Shown here: positions 19,232 through 31,300 of the stretch, in pieces | How positions within the stretch are numbered: the stretch's first letter is position 1 | Layout: each line of letters begins with the position of its first letter | NCBI GenBank assembly: GCA_002104945.1 | Contig: MCFH01000019.1 | Coordinates: forward strand, 32,501-96,500 | Length of the DNA: 64,000 bases | DNA from: Piromyces finnis | Lineage: Eukaryota; Neocallimastigomycota; Neocallimastigomycetes; Neocallimastigales; Neocallimastigaceae | Direction: 5' to 3' | Position numbers and translations under genes: made by a program | The notes under the pieces: model-generated | The model's database searches: none | The model's input: the letters and a program-made list of their open reading frames with translations, nothing else | What the model was told of the DNA's origin: nothing

Positions 19232-19452
19232 TTAAAAAAAAAATTAAGAGTAGAATCAATTTAAATTATGTCATTCATATAGCATTTTAAAATAAAATCA
19301 ATGGAATAACTTAAATTGAATCTATTCAAAATTATTTTTAATAATATCTATTATAATTTCATATAAAGTTATTAATTTAATTATTTATTCTTTTTTTCAT
19401 ATCTATATAAAAACAATTTATAATTTAAATACATAGACCAATAGATAATAAC

Positions 19453-19485
<33 letters not shown>

Positions 19486-19531
19486 TTTAATTGAATTTTG
19501 AATTTTATTATAAATAAATATAGTAATAAAT
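18594..19531. other. Intergenic region upstream of Nup160, with (CTA)n and a long T-run
   Basis: No gene is visible. It holds a CTA/TAC trinucleotide repeat at about 19017-19060, a T-run of about 33 bases near 19198-19230, and another T-run just before the Nup160 start. Confidence 0.6.
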
Positions 19532-22500
19532 ATGAGTAATTGGTATACTGAAGTATGTTCACATATAAGTGATCGTATAATTCATGATTACAATGAAAAT
19601 GAACTCTACACTCAAAAATCTTCATTATTTTTCCCAAAATCTCAATCAAATATTGTTATAAGATGGAAACTTTTTAATTTTAATAAAGATATTATATTTG
19701 AATTTCAAAGTCTTTCTTCCAAAGAAACAACTTATTCTTTTCCTTCAATAGAAGTTCACCTTCCAGAAGAAATTTTATCCAATGTACAAATATTTGAAGA
19801 TTATGATACAGGAAATATTCATGTTATGTTTTTAACCATTACTGGTTCATTTAATAGAGTTATTTTTGACGGTACCACCTATTTATATCAAAATGATTTA
19901 ACTTCCAAAGAACATTGGAAAGTATATCAAATTGAAAATTTAAAAGATGCTCCAGTATTATTTCATTGTATAGATATTGATACTTTTGTTGTAGCAACAG
20001 AAGATGGAGATTTAATAGTTATTGATTGCCCAAGACCATCAAATAATGAAATTTATGATAGTAAGTAGCCCTTTTTTTTTTCTAACTCAATGAATATTAT
20101 ACTTTTTTTTATATTGTAAAAAAAATATAGCATTTAATATTTATCATTAATTATCATATGTCCTCATGTATATATATAATTTTATATAATTACAATCACA
20201 ATCATATGCAATATATCAATTTTTTTTTTTCTTAATCTTCATCTAGATTCATATTATGAGCATGAAATTTCACAAAAAAATTTAATTACAAAAAATATAA
20301 AGTCATTATTTAAACCATTTTCATTAAATAAAGAAAGTGAAAGTAGTTCTCCTCAACAAATTGTTGATATTTCATCAATATTTTATAAATTAAAAATGAC
20401 ACTTTTTACCGTTTGTAGAGATAAGTATTTAAGAATATTTTCTTTATACGATTATTCATGTATAAAATCAATTTCTCTTGGGGAAATAATAAATAAGAAT
20501 ATTACCGATAAATCATTATTAAATGAAGAACCAGCACGTTACATTTCAATTTTTGATGTTAAACCAGAAATTAGTGGTCAGACTTTCAAAATAGCAGTAT
20601 ACCTACCAGAGTGCGAGGACTATGCTTCCTCTTTCATACTATTTAAGGGTAAATTAAATATAAATGGCGATTTTCAATATTTAAAACAAATAGGTGTAAA
20701 GGAATGCGATTTTAGCGATGTAGAAAATTGTAACATGGTTGATTTCCAAGTTGTTAAAAATGAAAAATCAGATTGGGTATTATGGGTAATATGGAAAAAG
20801 GAAAATAATGAAACGGTAATGCAACACATTACTGTTTTACACAAAAATAGTGAAGAGGAAGATGAAATTGAATATAATTGTTGGAATAAAGTTCTCACAA
20901 AAACAACTGATGAATTTGATTATGGTATAAATAATGGTCTTTCATCAATACAAGAAAAGTATATTGATTATATCTTCTTCCCAAATCGTTTTTCCTTAAC
21001 TATTCTTACCAATACATTAAACAAATATATAAAAATCACTCAAAACCTAAGCAATACTCCGTTAAACCAATGTATATTGAAAAATATCAATATTGAAAGT
21101 TTGAAAAAAATCATTATTGAAACCATCAGAAGTAACGTTATCATTGGAAAACAGTATAGTCATACCGATTTTTATAATGCCTATCAAAACTGTATTCAAA
21201 AGGAATATGAACGCTTTTTAAAGATTTGTTTAGAAGAATATAATATTCAGAATCAACCTCAATCTTTAGCTTACAATCCAATTTCATCCACCATCTTTAT
21301 CGTTAAAAGTACCAATGTATCAACTTTACGTCCTATCAGTACCATTGAAGTCATTCATAATTCCTTCTTGAAAAACATTAAGATGTCAAATCTTTTATTA
21401 TTACCATCAGAATCCTTCCAGGATAAACATTCTGAATTGGCAAATTATGAATTTAGAAACGATCTTCAAAAATACTTTATTACCTTAGATTTTATTATCC
21501 ATGCTTTCACAGTAGATCGTTGGCAAGAAATCCGTACCGAATTAGAGTATGAACTAAGTCAACATCTCTCTTTAGGTGTCACCTCATTTGCTCATGACTT
21601 TTACGAATACAATTTGAAGCCTGAATTAGAAGAATATAACAGTAATATGGTAAAATTATTAAAACGCATTCAACAACCAACAAAACTTATTGAAAGTATT
21701 CTTTCACTTTTTGAAGCTTTAAACATCAACTTCAAAAAGGAGAATTACAACGATGATAATTGTTTCATTGATGTACTTTTAGATATCAATAATATGCCTC
21801 CAACACTTAATCAATACATTGTTGGTATAGTTAGTTCAGGTATCCAACAAGTCATCGATAGCTACTACGAAACCTGTTTCTATTTATTAGTTGTATTAAT
21901 CTGCATCTACAATACTATGCCAAACCATTATTTACCGAATAAAATTGGATTATTAAAAAGATGTCAAACCTGTTTCTACATTTTATCTATTTTTAAATAC
22001 TTTATATCCTGTCCAACCAATAATTACAACATTCAAAATGATGAAAAGGAAATGGAATCTCAAGAAAATAATTCACAACCAAGAAGTACTCATAAACAAC
22101 TTCGTTTTGAACATAAACCATATCGTAAACCAAATTTAAATAAAAGATATACCGATAGTAAATCAGCACTTCCTCTCACTCAAGAACCCCAAGCCTTTAT
22201 GCATTATTTAATTAACCATTATTGTGATGTTGATATTGATTTTTCAACTCAACCTGGTCCATCAGTAATTAATTATACCGTATTTGAATGTATTAAACAA
22301 TTTATTACATGTGACTCTTCTCGCTTATTATTTGAAGAAGAAAGTTCCGTTTCAAGTAAAAAACTTAGAATGCTTCAAACTTATGTAGATCACTTCCCAT
22401 TATCCTTAATCTATTTAATTAATGATTTAGAAATTCATAATGTCTTTATAAATATATTACCTCGTTTAATTACCTATCTTCCAACACTCCCATCAACTCT

Positions 22501-22941
22501 CTATCTTCGTGGAAAAATATTATTACATATGGAAGAAAATGACAAAGCTCATGATTTATTCTTGAAAGCATCTACAGGATTTAGTGAGTTGACAAAAATT
22601 AATACTTATTACTGATTTATAAATATATATTTCTCTCCAGAAAAACATAAAGAAAACTAACCCATTTCATTTTATATCTTTTTGATATTTTATTTTACCT
22701 TTTTATAATTATTAAAAATGAACTATTAATGGTATTAGCAAGCGAAACTATTATTGATGAATCCTTATCAAATATATTGAAATTAAGTCGTTTGGAAATA
22801 TCTAATTTGGAAACCTATTATAAACATATTATTAATATGTTTGAAATAAGAAAATTACATCAACAAGTAATTAACTTTACTAACTATGCCATTGGATTAT
22901 ATTCCGATAAACAAAATTTAACCGAAAAAGTAAATCATTTA

Positions 22942-23035
<94 letters not shown>

Positions 23036-24014
23036 TATACGTAAAAGTATTATTTATAGTAAATAAGTACCCCTCAAAAAAAAAAGAATGCTATTTAATT
23101 AATAAACTTTTTATAATCTATATTAAATAAATAGGATAAAAGTGAAGTAGATTATTTCAAAAAGTTAAAATTCATTCATGATCTTGAATTACATAATTTT
23201 GATGAAGCCTATTCCTCCTTAGTTTCATTTTCTGACCCTGAAATGTAATGCTATTTTTTTTTAAAAGAATAAGATTAACAAAATCAAAAAAAAAAAAAGA
23301 TTTTTTTTTTATATATAAATATATTTTATATGATAATTAATATTTTTATTTTATTTTGTACAATTTTTTATTTTAAAAAACAAAACAACACGAAACAAAC
23401 AACCAAACAAAAAAATACAACACAAAATAGGAGAATATATTTGTTACGTCAATTTGTAACATCTATGATTAAGGCTGAAGAAATATTAAAATTATGTAGT
23501 TATTCCTACACTGGCATGGAAGAAGAATTCGAAAATATTATTTACTTCAAGATTAGAAATTCAAACATTCAATCTTTATTATATTCCAAAGCCTATGATA
23601 ATTCAAATCCATTTGAAGAACAAAAAACTCCAGAACCAGATTATAATAAAATTCTTTTCACTTATTATACCTTCAAGGGTAACTTTAGAGATGGTAAATT
23701 TGATTTTAAGTTGATAGCATGATAAATATAATAATATTTCTATAAGGAATACATTGTGTCATAATTCTAACTTGTAAACTATCTTTATAATTTTGTGTAT
23801 TTAGCTGCCCTTGTAATGTATTATTACTTCAAACAATTAAATTCTATTCTTTTAAATATTCAATCAGATGAAAAATTAAAGTTTATTATTTTAAGAGAAC
23901 AAAGTCAAAGTTTACTAGCTGTAATAAATTCATTAAGTTTAGTTAATGAAAAGAGTCGCTATTTGATGATAAAATGTGAAACTAGTTTAGATGAATTGAA
24001 TACTAATGTAACTC

Positions 24015-24057
<43 letters not shown>

Positions 24058-26027
24058 ATTACCAAAATACGATTTAAATATAGATATTTTAAAAGTTGAA
24101 ATATTAATAAAATTTATCCTATATATTATAACTATCAAATTAAATATAGACCAAGAAAAGAAGAAGAGTTCATTCATGCAATGATGAAGGTAAGTTTTTC
24201 CTATCAAAACTAATATTTATATGAATAATTTAATGATTGTTTTTTTTTTTTTTTTTTTAAATTCATTTTATATTTTCAACTATAATAATTCTAGTTATGG
24301 GAAGTAATCAAGCCATTGATATTATTCAATTATCCGAAATAAAAAAAGAATATTTATTATCATTAGCTAAGCTTGAATATATTAATTGTAATATTGAAGA
24401 TGCTGAAACAGCAGGTAAATAGCTTATAAATCATAAATTGATTATTATTTTAATAATAATAATAATAATAATAATAATCAACTTATTATTATTATTATTT
24501 GTTATTGTTGTTGTTGATGATGGTGATGATGATGATGATTAAATATCTATGTAATATTTTAATATGGCGATATTTAAATATTAATTTTTTTTTTATCTTT
24601 ATTTTTTTTATAACGATTTATAGTATCGAAGTATTTAGAAGAGAAAAAGTATGATAAGGCCGTTAATCTTGCAAGCCATTGGTCCATTGATTCCTCATTA
24701 TTATTCCAATCCTTAGCAAGTGAATGCATTGTTGATATGGAGAAATATGGGTAATTTAAATTTATTTTATTTTAATTCGTTATTTTATGGATTAAATAAT
24801 ATGTATATTTATTTATTTAATACTATATTCATTTTTATATTATATAATAATAATAATAATAATGATTAAATAGAAATGTCTTTAATGCAGAAGCCTTAAA
24901 TGATCAAACAAAGGCATGGAAACAATTAGAAGACTATCTCAAGGTATTTGAAAATTCTGAACACTTTAGTAGTTATAAGAAGATTGTTATGGAAACTTTA
25001 TTCTCCTTAGATCATGAAATTGTGTTACCAAAATGGCTTATGCAACAATATAAAGTAAATGTTGTTTTATTATGTTTTACATTATAACACTATAATACAT
25101 TATATTAATTCTTTTTTTTTTTATTAAAAATTTTTATAATAGAAAAAACACACTGAAGATGCTGTTCGTATATATTTAAAATATAATCGTATTGAAGATG
25201 CTACAAAATTATTAATTCATCAATGTCAAAAGGTAATAATCCTTTATTTACATAAAGGATGATTAACAAACATTAACATATATAATTGCAAAAAAAAAAA
25301 AAAAAAAAAAAAAAACAATCATTTACAAAAATTATTATTCATAAATTTATAATCATTATAACATAACTATTATTAGTATATTGAATCTTGTGCACCACAC
25401 AAAACAAGAATTTGGATTTCATTTGCATTATTAGATCAAGTTAAACTTGCTTTAAAAGAAAAAATAAAAGATCTTCGATTTGAAAAACTAAAGTTTGAAA
25501 AGTATGAATTAGGTTATATCAAATATGATTCCGAATCTAATTCCGATAGTGAAACAGATACAGAATCCGAAAATGAATCCAATTCAAAAAAGTCAACACC
25601 CATTGCTTCAGATGTCAATTCTGATTCTGAAGAAGAAGATTCTGAATTCCAACCAAATGACCATTCTGGTACTGAATCTGGATCTGAAAATGATGATAAT
25701 GATGATGGTGAAGAAGAAGAAGAAGAAGAAGAAGAAAATTCTGAATCTTCAATAGATAACAATGATGAAGATGAAAATGATCATGATAGTGAAAGTGAAT
25801 TTTCAGAAGAAGATACTAAAATCTATAATAATCCTTCGAAGAGTGATGATGAAGATAATATTATGTTGAGTGATATGCCATCAGGTAGTGTTGTTATCAT
25901 ACCTAAATCAAAGGAAGAAAAACGTGAATATAAAACTGTTTATAATTTCTTTATTGGTGAAGTTAAGCATCTTGAAAGTCTTTATTCTTCTTTAAAACAA
26001 AAAATAGATGTTGTATTAAAATTATAA
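19532..26027 (+). CDS. NUP160: Nucleoporin Nup160 (yeast Nup120), Y-complex subunit
   Basis: Structural subunit of the Nup107-160 (Y) complex of the nuclear pore. Exons: 19532-20060, 20247-22583, 22739-22929, 23135-23244, 23431-23693, 23805-24007, 24150-24189, 24295-24414, 24624-24750, 24874-25054, 25143-25232, 25377-26027 (1613 aa). The N-terminal half is a beta-propeller type (MFLTITGSFNRVIFD, FVVATEDGDLIVIDC, LFTVCRDKYLRIFSLYD). The C-terminal half is alpha-solenoid with the family's conserved end (EDYLKVFENSEHFSSYKK, VLPKWLMQQYKKKHTEDAVR, YLKYNRIEDATKLL). After this comes a tail of about 170 residues with a long Asp/Glu/Ser tract, closing in a helical segment. Exon 3 may instead end at 23040, which keeps the frame and adds an Asn run of about 30. 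I prefer 22929 because its donor is GTAAAT. Human Nup160 is about 1436 aa, so the tail explains the excess. Confidence 0.9.
22941..23034. repeat. (AAT)n tract in Nup160, intronic or poly-Asn
   Basis: About 31 AAT units directly follow a good splice donor (GTAAAT at 22930). Read through, they encode polyasparagine in frame. Both readings rejoin the next exon in phase 0, so sequence alone cannot decide whether it is translated. Confidence 0.9.
24451..24540. repeat. Trinucleotide cluster in a Nup160 intron
   Basis: (TAA)n is followed by (TTA)n, a self-complementary pair that can fold into a hairpin, then GTT and GAT repeats. It lies wholly in the intron 24415-24623. Confidence 0.85.
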
Positions 26028-26890
26028 TCAATATTATAAAAATAATTTATTCTATACTTTTTACTAACAACAACAGTAACAACAATAACAATAACAACAG
26101 TAACAGTAACAACAACAGTAACAACAATAGCAACATCCTCTTTTCATAGTAAATTCTTTTCATATTTGAAAAAAAAAAAATAGAACATTTTTTTATATAT
26201 ATTTTCCTAATTTTTTTTTTTTTTAAAAAATTATTATTATTTTTATTATTATTAAAAACTTTTATTCCTTCATTAGTATACATTTTATCCTTTTTTTTTA
26301 TTATTATTATTTAAATATATAACTATATATTTTTTATACCATATCTTTAATTTTCCTTTTATATTTAATTAAAAATTATATTTTAAATGTTTTTTTTTTT
26401 AACCTTTCTTTTTTATTATTTAAATACATTATCAATTTATAATTTCATATTCATTTTAAAACTTAATAATAAAAAAAGAATATTAAAAAAAAGTTATTTT
26501 TTTTGTGTTGAAAAAAAAAAAAAAAAAATCTTTACAAAATGGTGGAATCAGACATTTCATCGGTTTTTTTTTTTTAAAATTTTAATAATAGAATCAGATA
26601 TGAAACAAATTGTAATATAAAATATTCACATTACTACACTCAATAATAATTAATAATAATAATTATCATTATATCTATATACATTAATATATTATGAAAA
26701 TACCTTTTTTTTTTTTTGTCTTTTTTTTTTTTGTTATCGTTATTGCTATTGATCATTAAAATCCTCTGATTAAAAAAATTTTTTTTGTAATGATTCGCTG
26801 ATACATTTGGACGTATATAAAATATTTTCATAGATGTCTATCCCTTAATAAAAAAAAAAAAATTATGACTAAAAATATATAAAATTAAAA

Positions 26891-26922
<32 letters not shown>

Positions 26923-26989
26923 TGCATATATCTGTATATTTTTTTTATAGTATTTTTTAAAATCAAACCTCATTATCTATGTCATAATA
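26028..26989. other. 3' flank of Nup160 and intergenic region
   Basis: Begins with a CAA/GTAACA trinucleotide repeat (about 26065-26135), probably in the Nup160 3' UTR. The rest is AT-rich with several T-runs and a (TA)n stretch near 26897-26921. No gene was seen. Confidence 0.6.
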
Positions 26990-27923
26990 ATGGAAAAAGT
27001 AAATGATCGTGATTTAATAAATACAGTATCTTATTTTCTGTTATCATTTCTAAGTAGTTTTTATAGATACTATGATAGGCATTATTGTTGGTATCTTATT
27101 CCTAATAATAAATATTTAAGAAATAAAAGGAATGGAAATAATTATGACTATGCCGAAGATTTAATAAAAATTTATAAAACTTTTCAAAGATTAAGTAGTG
27201 AAAATTTTCAACATACTATAATAAATAGTAGTCGTAATGAATATGGCTTTATAAAATACTTTTTTTATCCAGAAAGTAAAAAAAACAATATATTTCCAAA
27301 TTTCTTTACCGAGGTTTACAAGACAACGAAAATTTATTCCTTGTATCTATTAAAGGTTTTTCTTCCAAATGTAAAAAGATTTCTCAATTATATGATGAAA
27401 TAAAAAGAGAAGGTATTAGTCCTACAATAACAATTCACAGAATAACATTAATAGGTTCATTTTTTCAAGATTCTAATACAAAATGTTTTAATTTAAAAAA
27501 AATAATAAAAGTATATTGTACTGTTTTATCATCTTTGATGAAAAAGGAATGATTGAAATTTCTGATATCTTTAAATTTGTTTCTAATAAGCAGCTTTATA
27601 AAAGAGGGAATTCAGTTATTAAAGGCCAGTACCTTGATTATATTTTAGGAAAAGAAAGTGATCTAGAGTATTATATGAAGGCTTTTTTTGAAAATAATAA
27701 TGAAAAAAGAAAAATCCCAAAATTTAGAAGTATATTTTTTGAATTTGGTTTAAATTTTTATAAAATTTGCAACCATAATTTCGAAGATGGAAAGGGAAAA
27801 CAAGTGTATTCAGATTCATCAGATCACCATAATTTCAAAGATAGAAGGGGAAAACAAGCAGAGTTGTATTCAGATCAATACCATTCCTTTGATGATGCAT
27901 CATGCTCATACAACCCAAACTAA
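26990..27923 (+). pseudogene. Orphan protein-coding sequence broken by two frame changes
   Basis: Three overlapping open frames follow one another: 26990-27403 (starts MEKVNDRDLINTVSYFLL), a middle frame about 27286-27550 (GLQDNENLFLVSIKGFSSK, then DEIKREGISPTITIHRITLI), and one to 27923 (DEKGMIEISDIFKFVSN and beyond). Codon use looks coding throughout, about 310 codons in total. The frame moves by -1 each time, and an A8 run sits at each change (27278-27285 and 27495-27502). The first change could also be a 38-nt GT..AG intron; no intron fixes the second. The C-terminal 50 residues contain a degenerate repeat around HNFEDGKGKQVYSD, also visible in the DNA. I do not recognise the family. It is either a young pseudogene or an assembly with homopolymer errors. 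Confidence 0.55.
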
Positions 27924-28020
27924 AATTGATATTATATATCATTTTTCATTTTTTTTTTTTTTAAATTTAAATCGTATTTATATAAGATATTGAATACACA
28001 ATATTTATATTATTATTAAT

Positions 28021-28096
28021 TATTATTAAATATTATTATTAAATATTATTATTAAATATTATTATTAAATATATTACTATTAAATATTATTATTAA

Positions 28097-28099
<3 letters not shown>
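28021..28099. repeat. 13-bp tandem repeat abutting the LINE poly(A) tail
   Basis: About six copies of a unit reading ATTATTATTAAAT, one of them varied by ATATTACT. It directly adjoins the long T-run that is the 3' tail of LINE copy A on the minus strand. It may be host sequence at the target site or an expansion seeded by the tail. Confidence 0.8.
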
Positions 28100-28148
<49 letters not shown>

Positions 28149-28378
28149 GGCATCAAATATTTTAAACTTTATTATTAATTTAATTAAAATTATAATACAT
28201 GAAATATAAAAATTAAAATAAAAATAAAAAAAATATGTTTAAATAAACACAAATGAATAAAAATTGGGTATAATGTATTCTAGTCATTTTAATTAAAGTA
28301 AGAAAGCCACTATCATACTAAAGTATAATAATTGTATTTGACTTCCAATGGGACACCGAGCCAAAGATTAAAATTTTG

Positions 28379-31300
28379 TCATGGAACAAAATTATGATCT
28401 CCATTGGTTGCGCTGGCCCTCCTGGCCTGTCTTACTGTTTCTTCAGCATTGACGCTCTTGGATGTTGCTTCAAACCTTTTGAACATTGACCATTGCTGGC
28501 CAATAGCAAAAGGCATGATTTTGGTTAGAAGTTCCGCGGTTACCGTCAAGAATGGTGTTCCTTCATTAGTACCAGATTGAATCTGATGCTTACAAAGTTC
28601 TTTCCATTCCCTTGAATTGTAATTGATATTGTTAAAACTTCTTCCCCCAAGAAGGAATTTAAATATTTTACTGCACACACTAGAATAATCATACACATTA
28701 ATATTCACCGGATTATTAGAACTATTACTATCATTAACTAAATTACTATCTAAATTAGAATTATTATCTTCACTATTGCTATCATTACTAATATTATTAT
28801 TTCTATTATTGTTATTATTACTATTGTTACTATTACTATTGTTACTATTACTATTGTTATTACTACTATTGTTACTATTACTATTAATGTTATTACTATC
28901 TCTACTGATATTATCAATTTCATTATTATTGATAGGACTATTGGAATTACGTTGACTGAAAAAATTTAATAGCTGGACTATGGAATCATAATGTTTAATA
29001 CGGATATCTCTAAATGTTGGACAATCTAATAACCAATGTTTAATACTTTGATCTCCACACTTGCAACATGGACAGTAGTTAGGACAAACTGGATCAACAA
29101 ATTTGGCAGCTTTGGCAACTCTAGCATCCAACTTGTATCCGCTTCTTGCTTTCAATAGCCAGTAGAAGCCATAGGCAAACTCTGGGTACTCATAACATAA
29201 TTTAATAAAATCTTTAGTTTCAATAAATTTATTATCATCATAATATTGCGCTTTGATTGAATTCCCTTTGAGATCTTTCCAATAAAAGTTTTTAACTGCT
29301 TTAACATCTCCATGCTTCTTTAATTTTTTATCAAGTGTCCTACTTGATTTGCACCACGTGTATTTTCTAAATTTAGGAATGTAATTGACAAGGTGTGAGA
29401 TAATACAACTTGAGTTTTTCCATTTGTTAAAACATCTAACCTGAGCTAAAGCACATTTGGCTGACAATGGAGGAATATTCAAATCTTTTGAGATAGAGTA
29501 TAAAGATATAAACGATACAGCTTTATGAACTCCGGCAATCCATCGTATTCCTTTGTTAACATGCTTCTGAGCAATCCTAGACCTAGCTTTGTTGGATCCA
29601 AGTAATGGTGCAAAGTATGAAACTCTGCTAATCACTTGTGAGTTAAGTACTAGTTTTTTGAAGGGAATAGGAATATTAGGATTTCTTAAGAATTTACTGA
29701 CTGAGAAAAGTCCTTTCAAAACCTTGTTATTGAGAGTTTTAATTACTGGTTTAAGGGACAGATTCTTATCAAATGGAACACCAAGATAAGTATAACAATC
29801 AGTAGTTGGAATGGGTTGTCCTGCTAAGTAAAATGTTGGATCTCTCTTGTTCTGATTTTCTATTGATTCAGGACGAATCACCATCGTTGAACATTTCTGG
29901 ATACCAAATTCCATTTCATTATACAATGCCCATTCATTAACTCTTCTAAGCATCTTTTTTAAGCATCCTCTTGTTGGAGCACAAATAACTATATCATCTG
30001 CAAAAAGTCCACCACAGCATCGAGTGTCACCTAGACTGACTCCTAGATCTTCGCACTCTCTAAATATATCATTAATAAAGAGATTAAAGAGAATAGGAGA
30101 AAGAGGGCAACCTTGACGGACTCCTTTCTTCACATCAAAAGATTTCGAGAATTGTCCATTTAATTTGACATTAGCCTTAGATGTTAAATATAAATTTTTG
30201 ATGAATTGTAAACTCTTACCTCGGATTCCTAAACAATCTAATTTATGGAGAATATTACCGATTGGGACTGAATCGTATGCTTTCCTGAGATCTAAAAAGG
30301 CCAAATATGTCTCTTTATTATCTAATTGACGTCTACGGCATATTTCTTGGATTGAAATGAAAAGACTGATACTTTCTTCCTTTTTTCGAAAACCAAATTG
30401 TTCAGGTCTAATGAAATTATTCTTTAAACCATATTCTGAGATTCTAGTGGTGACAATTTTGGAAATCAACTTAATACCATTATTGATAAGTGATATACCT
30501 CGATAGTTATCACAATCTGTCAAATCTCCCTTCTTAGGAATAGAAACAATACTGGATTCATTCCATGAGTTGGGGAAGTCTCCATCCCAAATACGGTTAA
30601 ATAATTTAAGAATAAAATTTAAACCATGAGCGTCATTATCTGAAGTGGTATTACCGGAAGAATTATTATCTGTAGCATTATTAGAATCATTACTTGATGG
30701 AATTAATGCTTTGTAAAATTCAATTGGAATACCATCCGGACCTGATGCTTTATAATTCGGAGTAGAGAGGATAGCTGACTTGACTTCATCAATACTAATA
30801 TCTTGGTTGATATCCCACTCATCAAGCATAGGAAGTGAAAAACGTTTATTCGTTGGTTCTTCATACCAATGCTCCAAATCAAGACTTACACCACTTGGAT
30901 CTGATGCAAGGTTTTCGAAATGATCATGCCACACATCTAGTTGTTCTTCCGTAGCAACAACTAATTCTCCATTTTTGTTTTTAATTGGTTGAGCAATAAA
31001 GAAAGAATCTTTTCCAATTTTTGCAGTTTTCTTGATCCATTTCCAGGCCTTCTTAGGATTATGACTCTTCATATACTCACATCCTGTTTTAATCCAATGA
31101 AGATATTCTTGTTTCCTAAATTCATTACATCTTTTGTGGATGTAATCAATGAGCTTACGGTAGATTTTAATTCTTTTAATAAATTCATCTATATCATAAA
31201 TTCTTTCTTTTTTAAATCTCTTATACAACTTCATTTTGATTTTTTGGAGATTAAAAATTTGTTGTGAAATATGAAATGAAGACTTTATAACATTATTTGC

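Noticed and set aside
25514-25762. Ser-rich minus-strand ORF
   Set aside because: Antisense of the Nup160 acidic tract.
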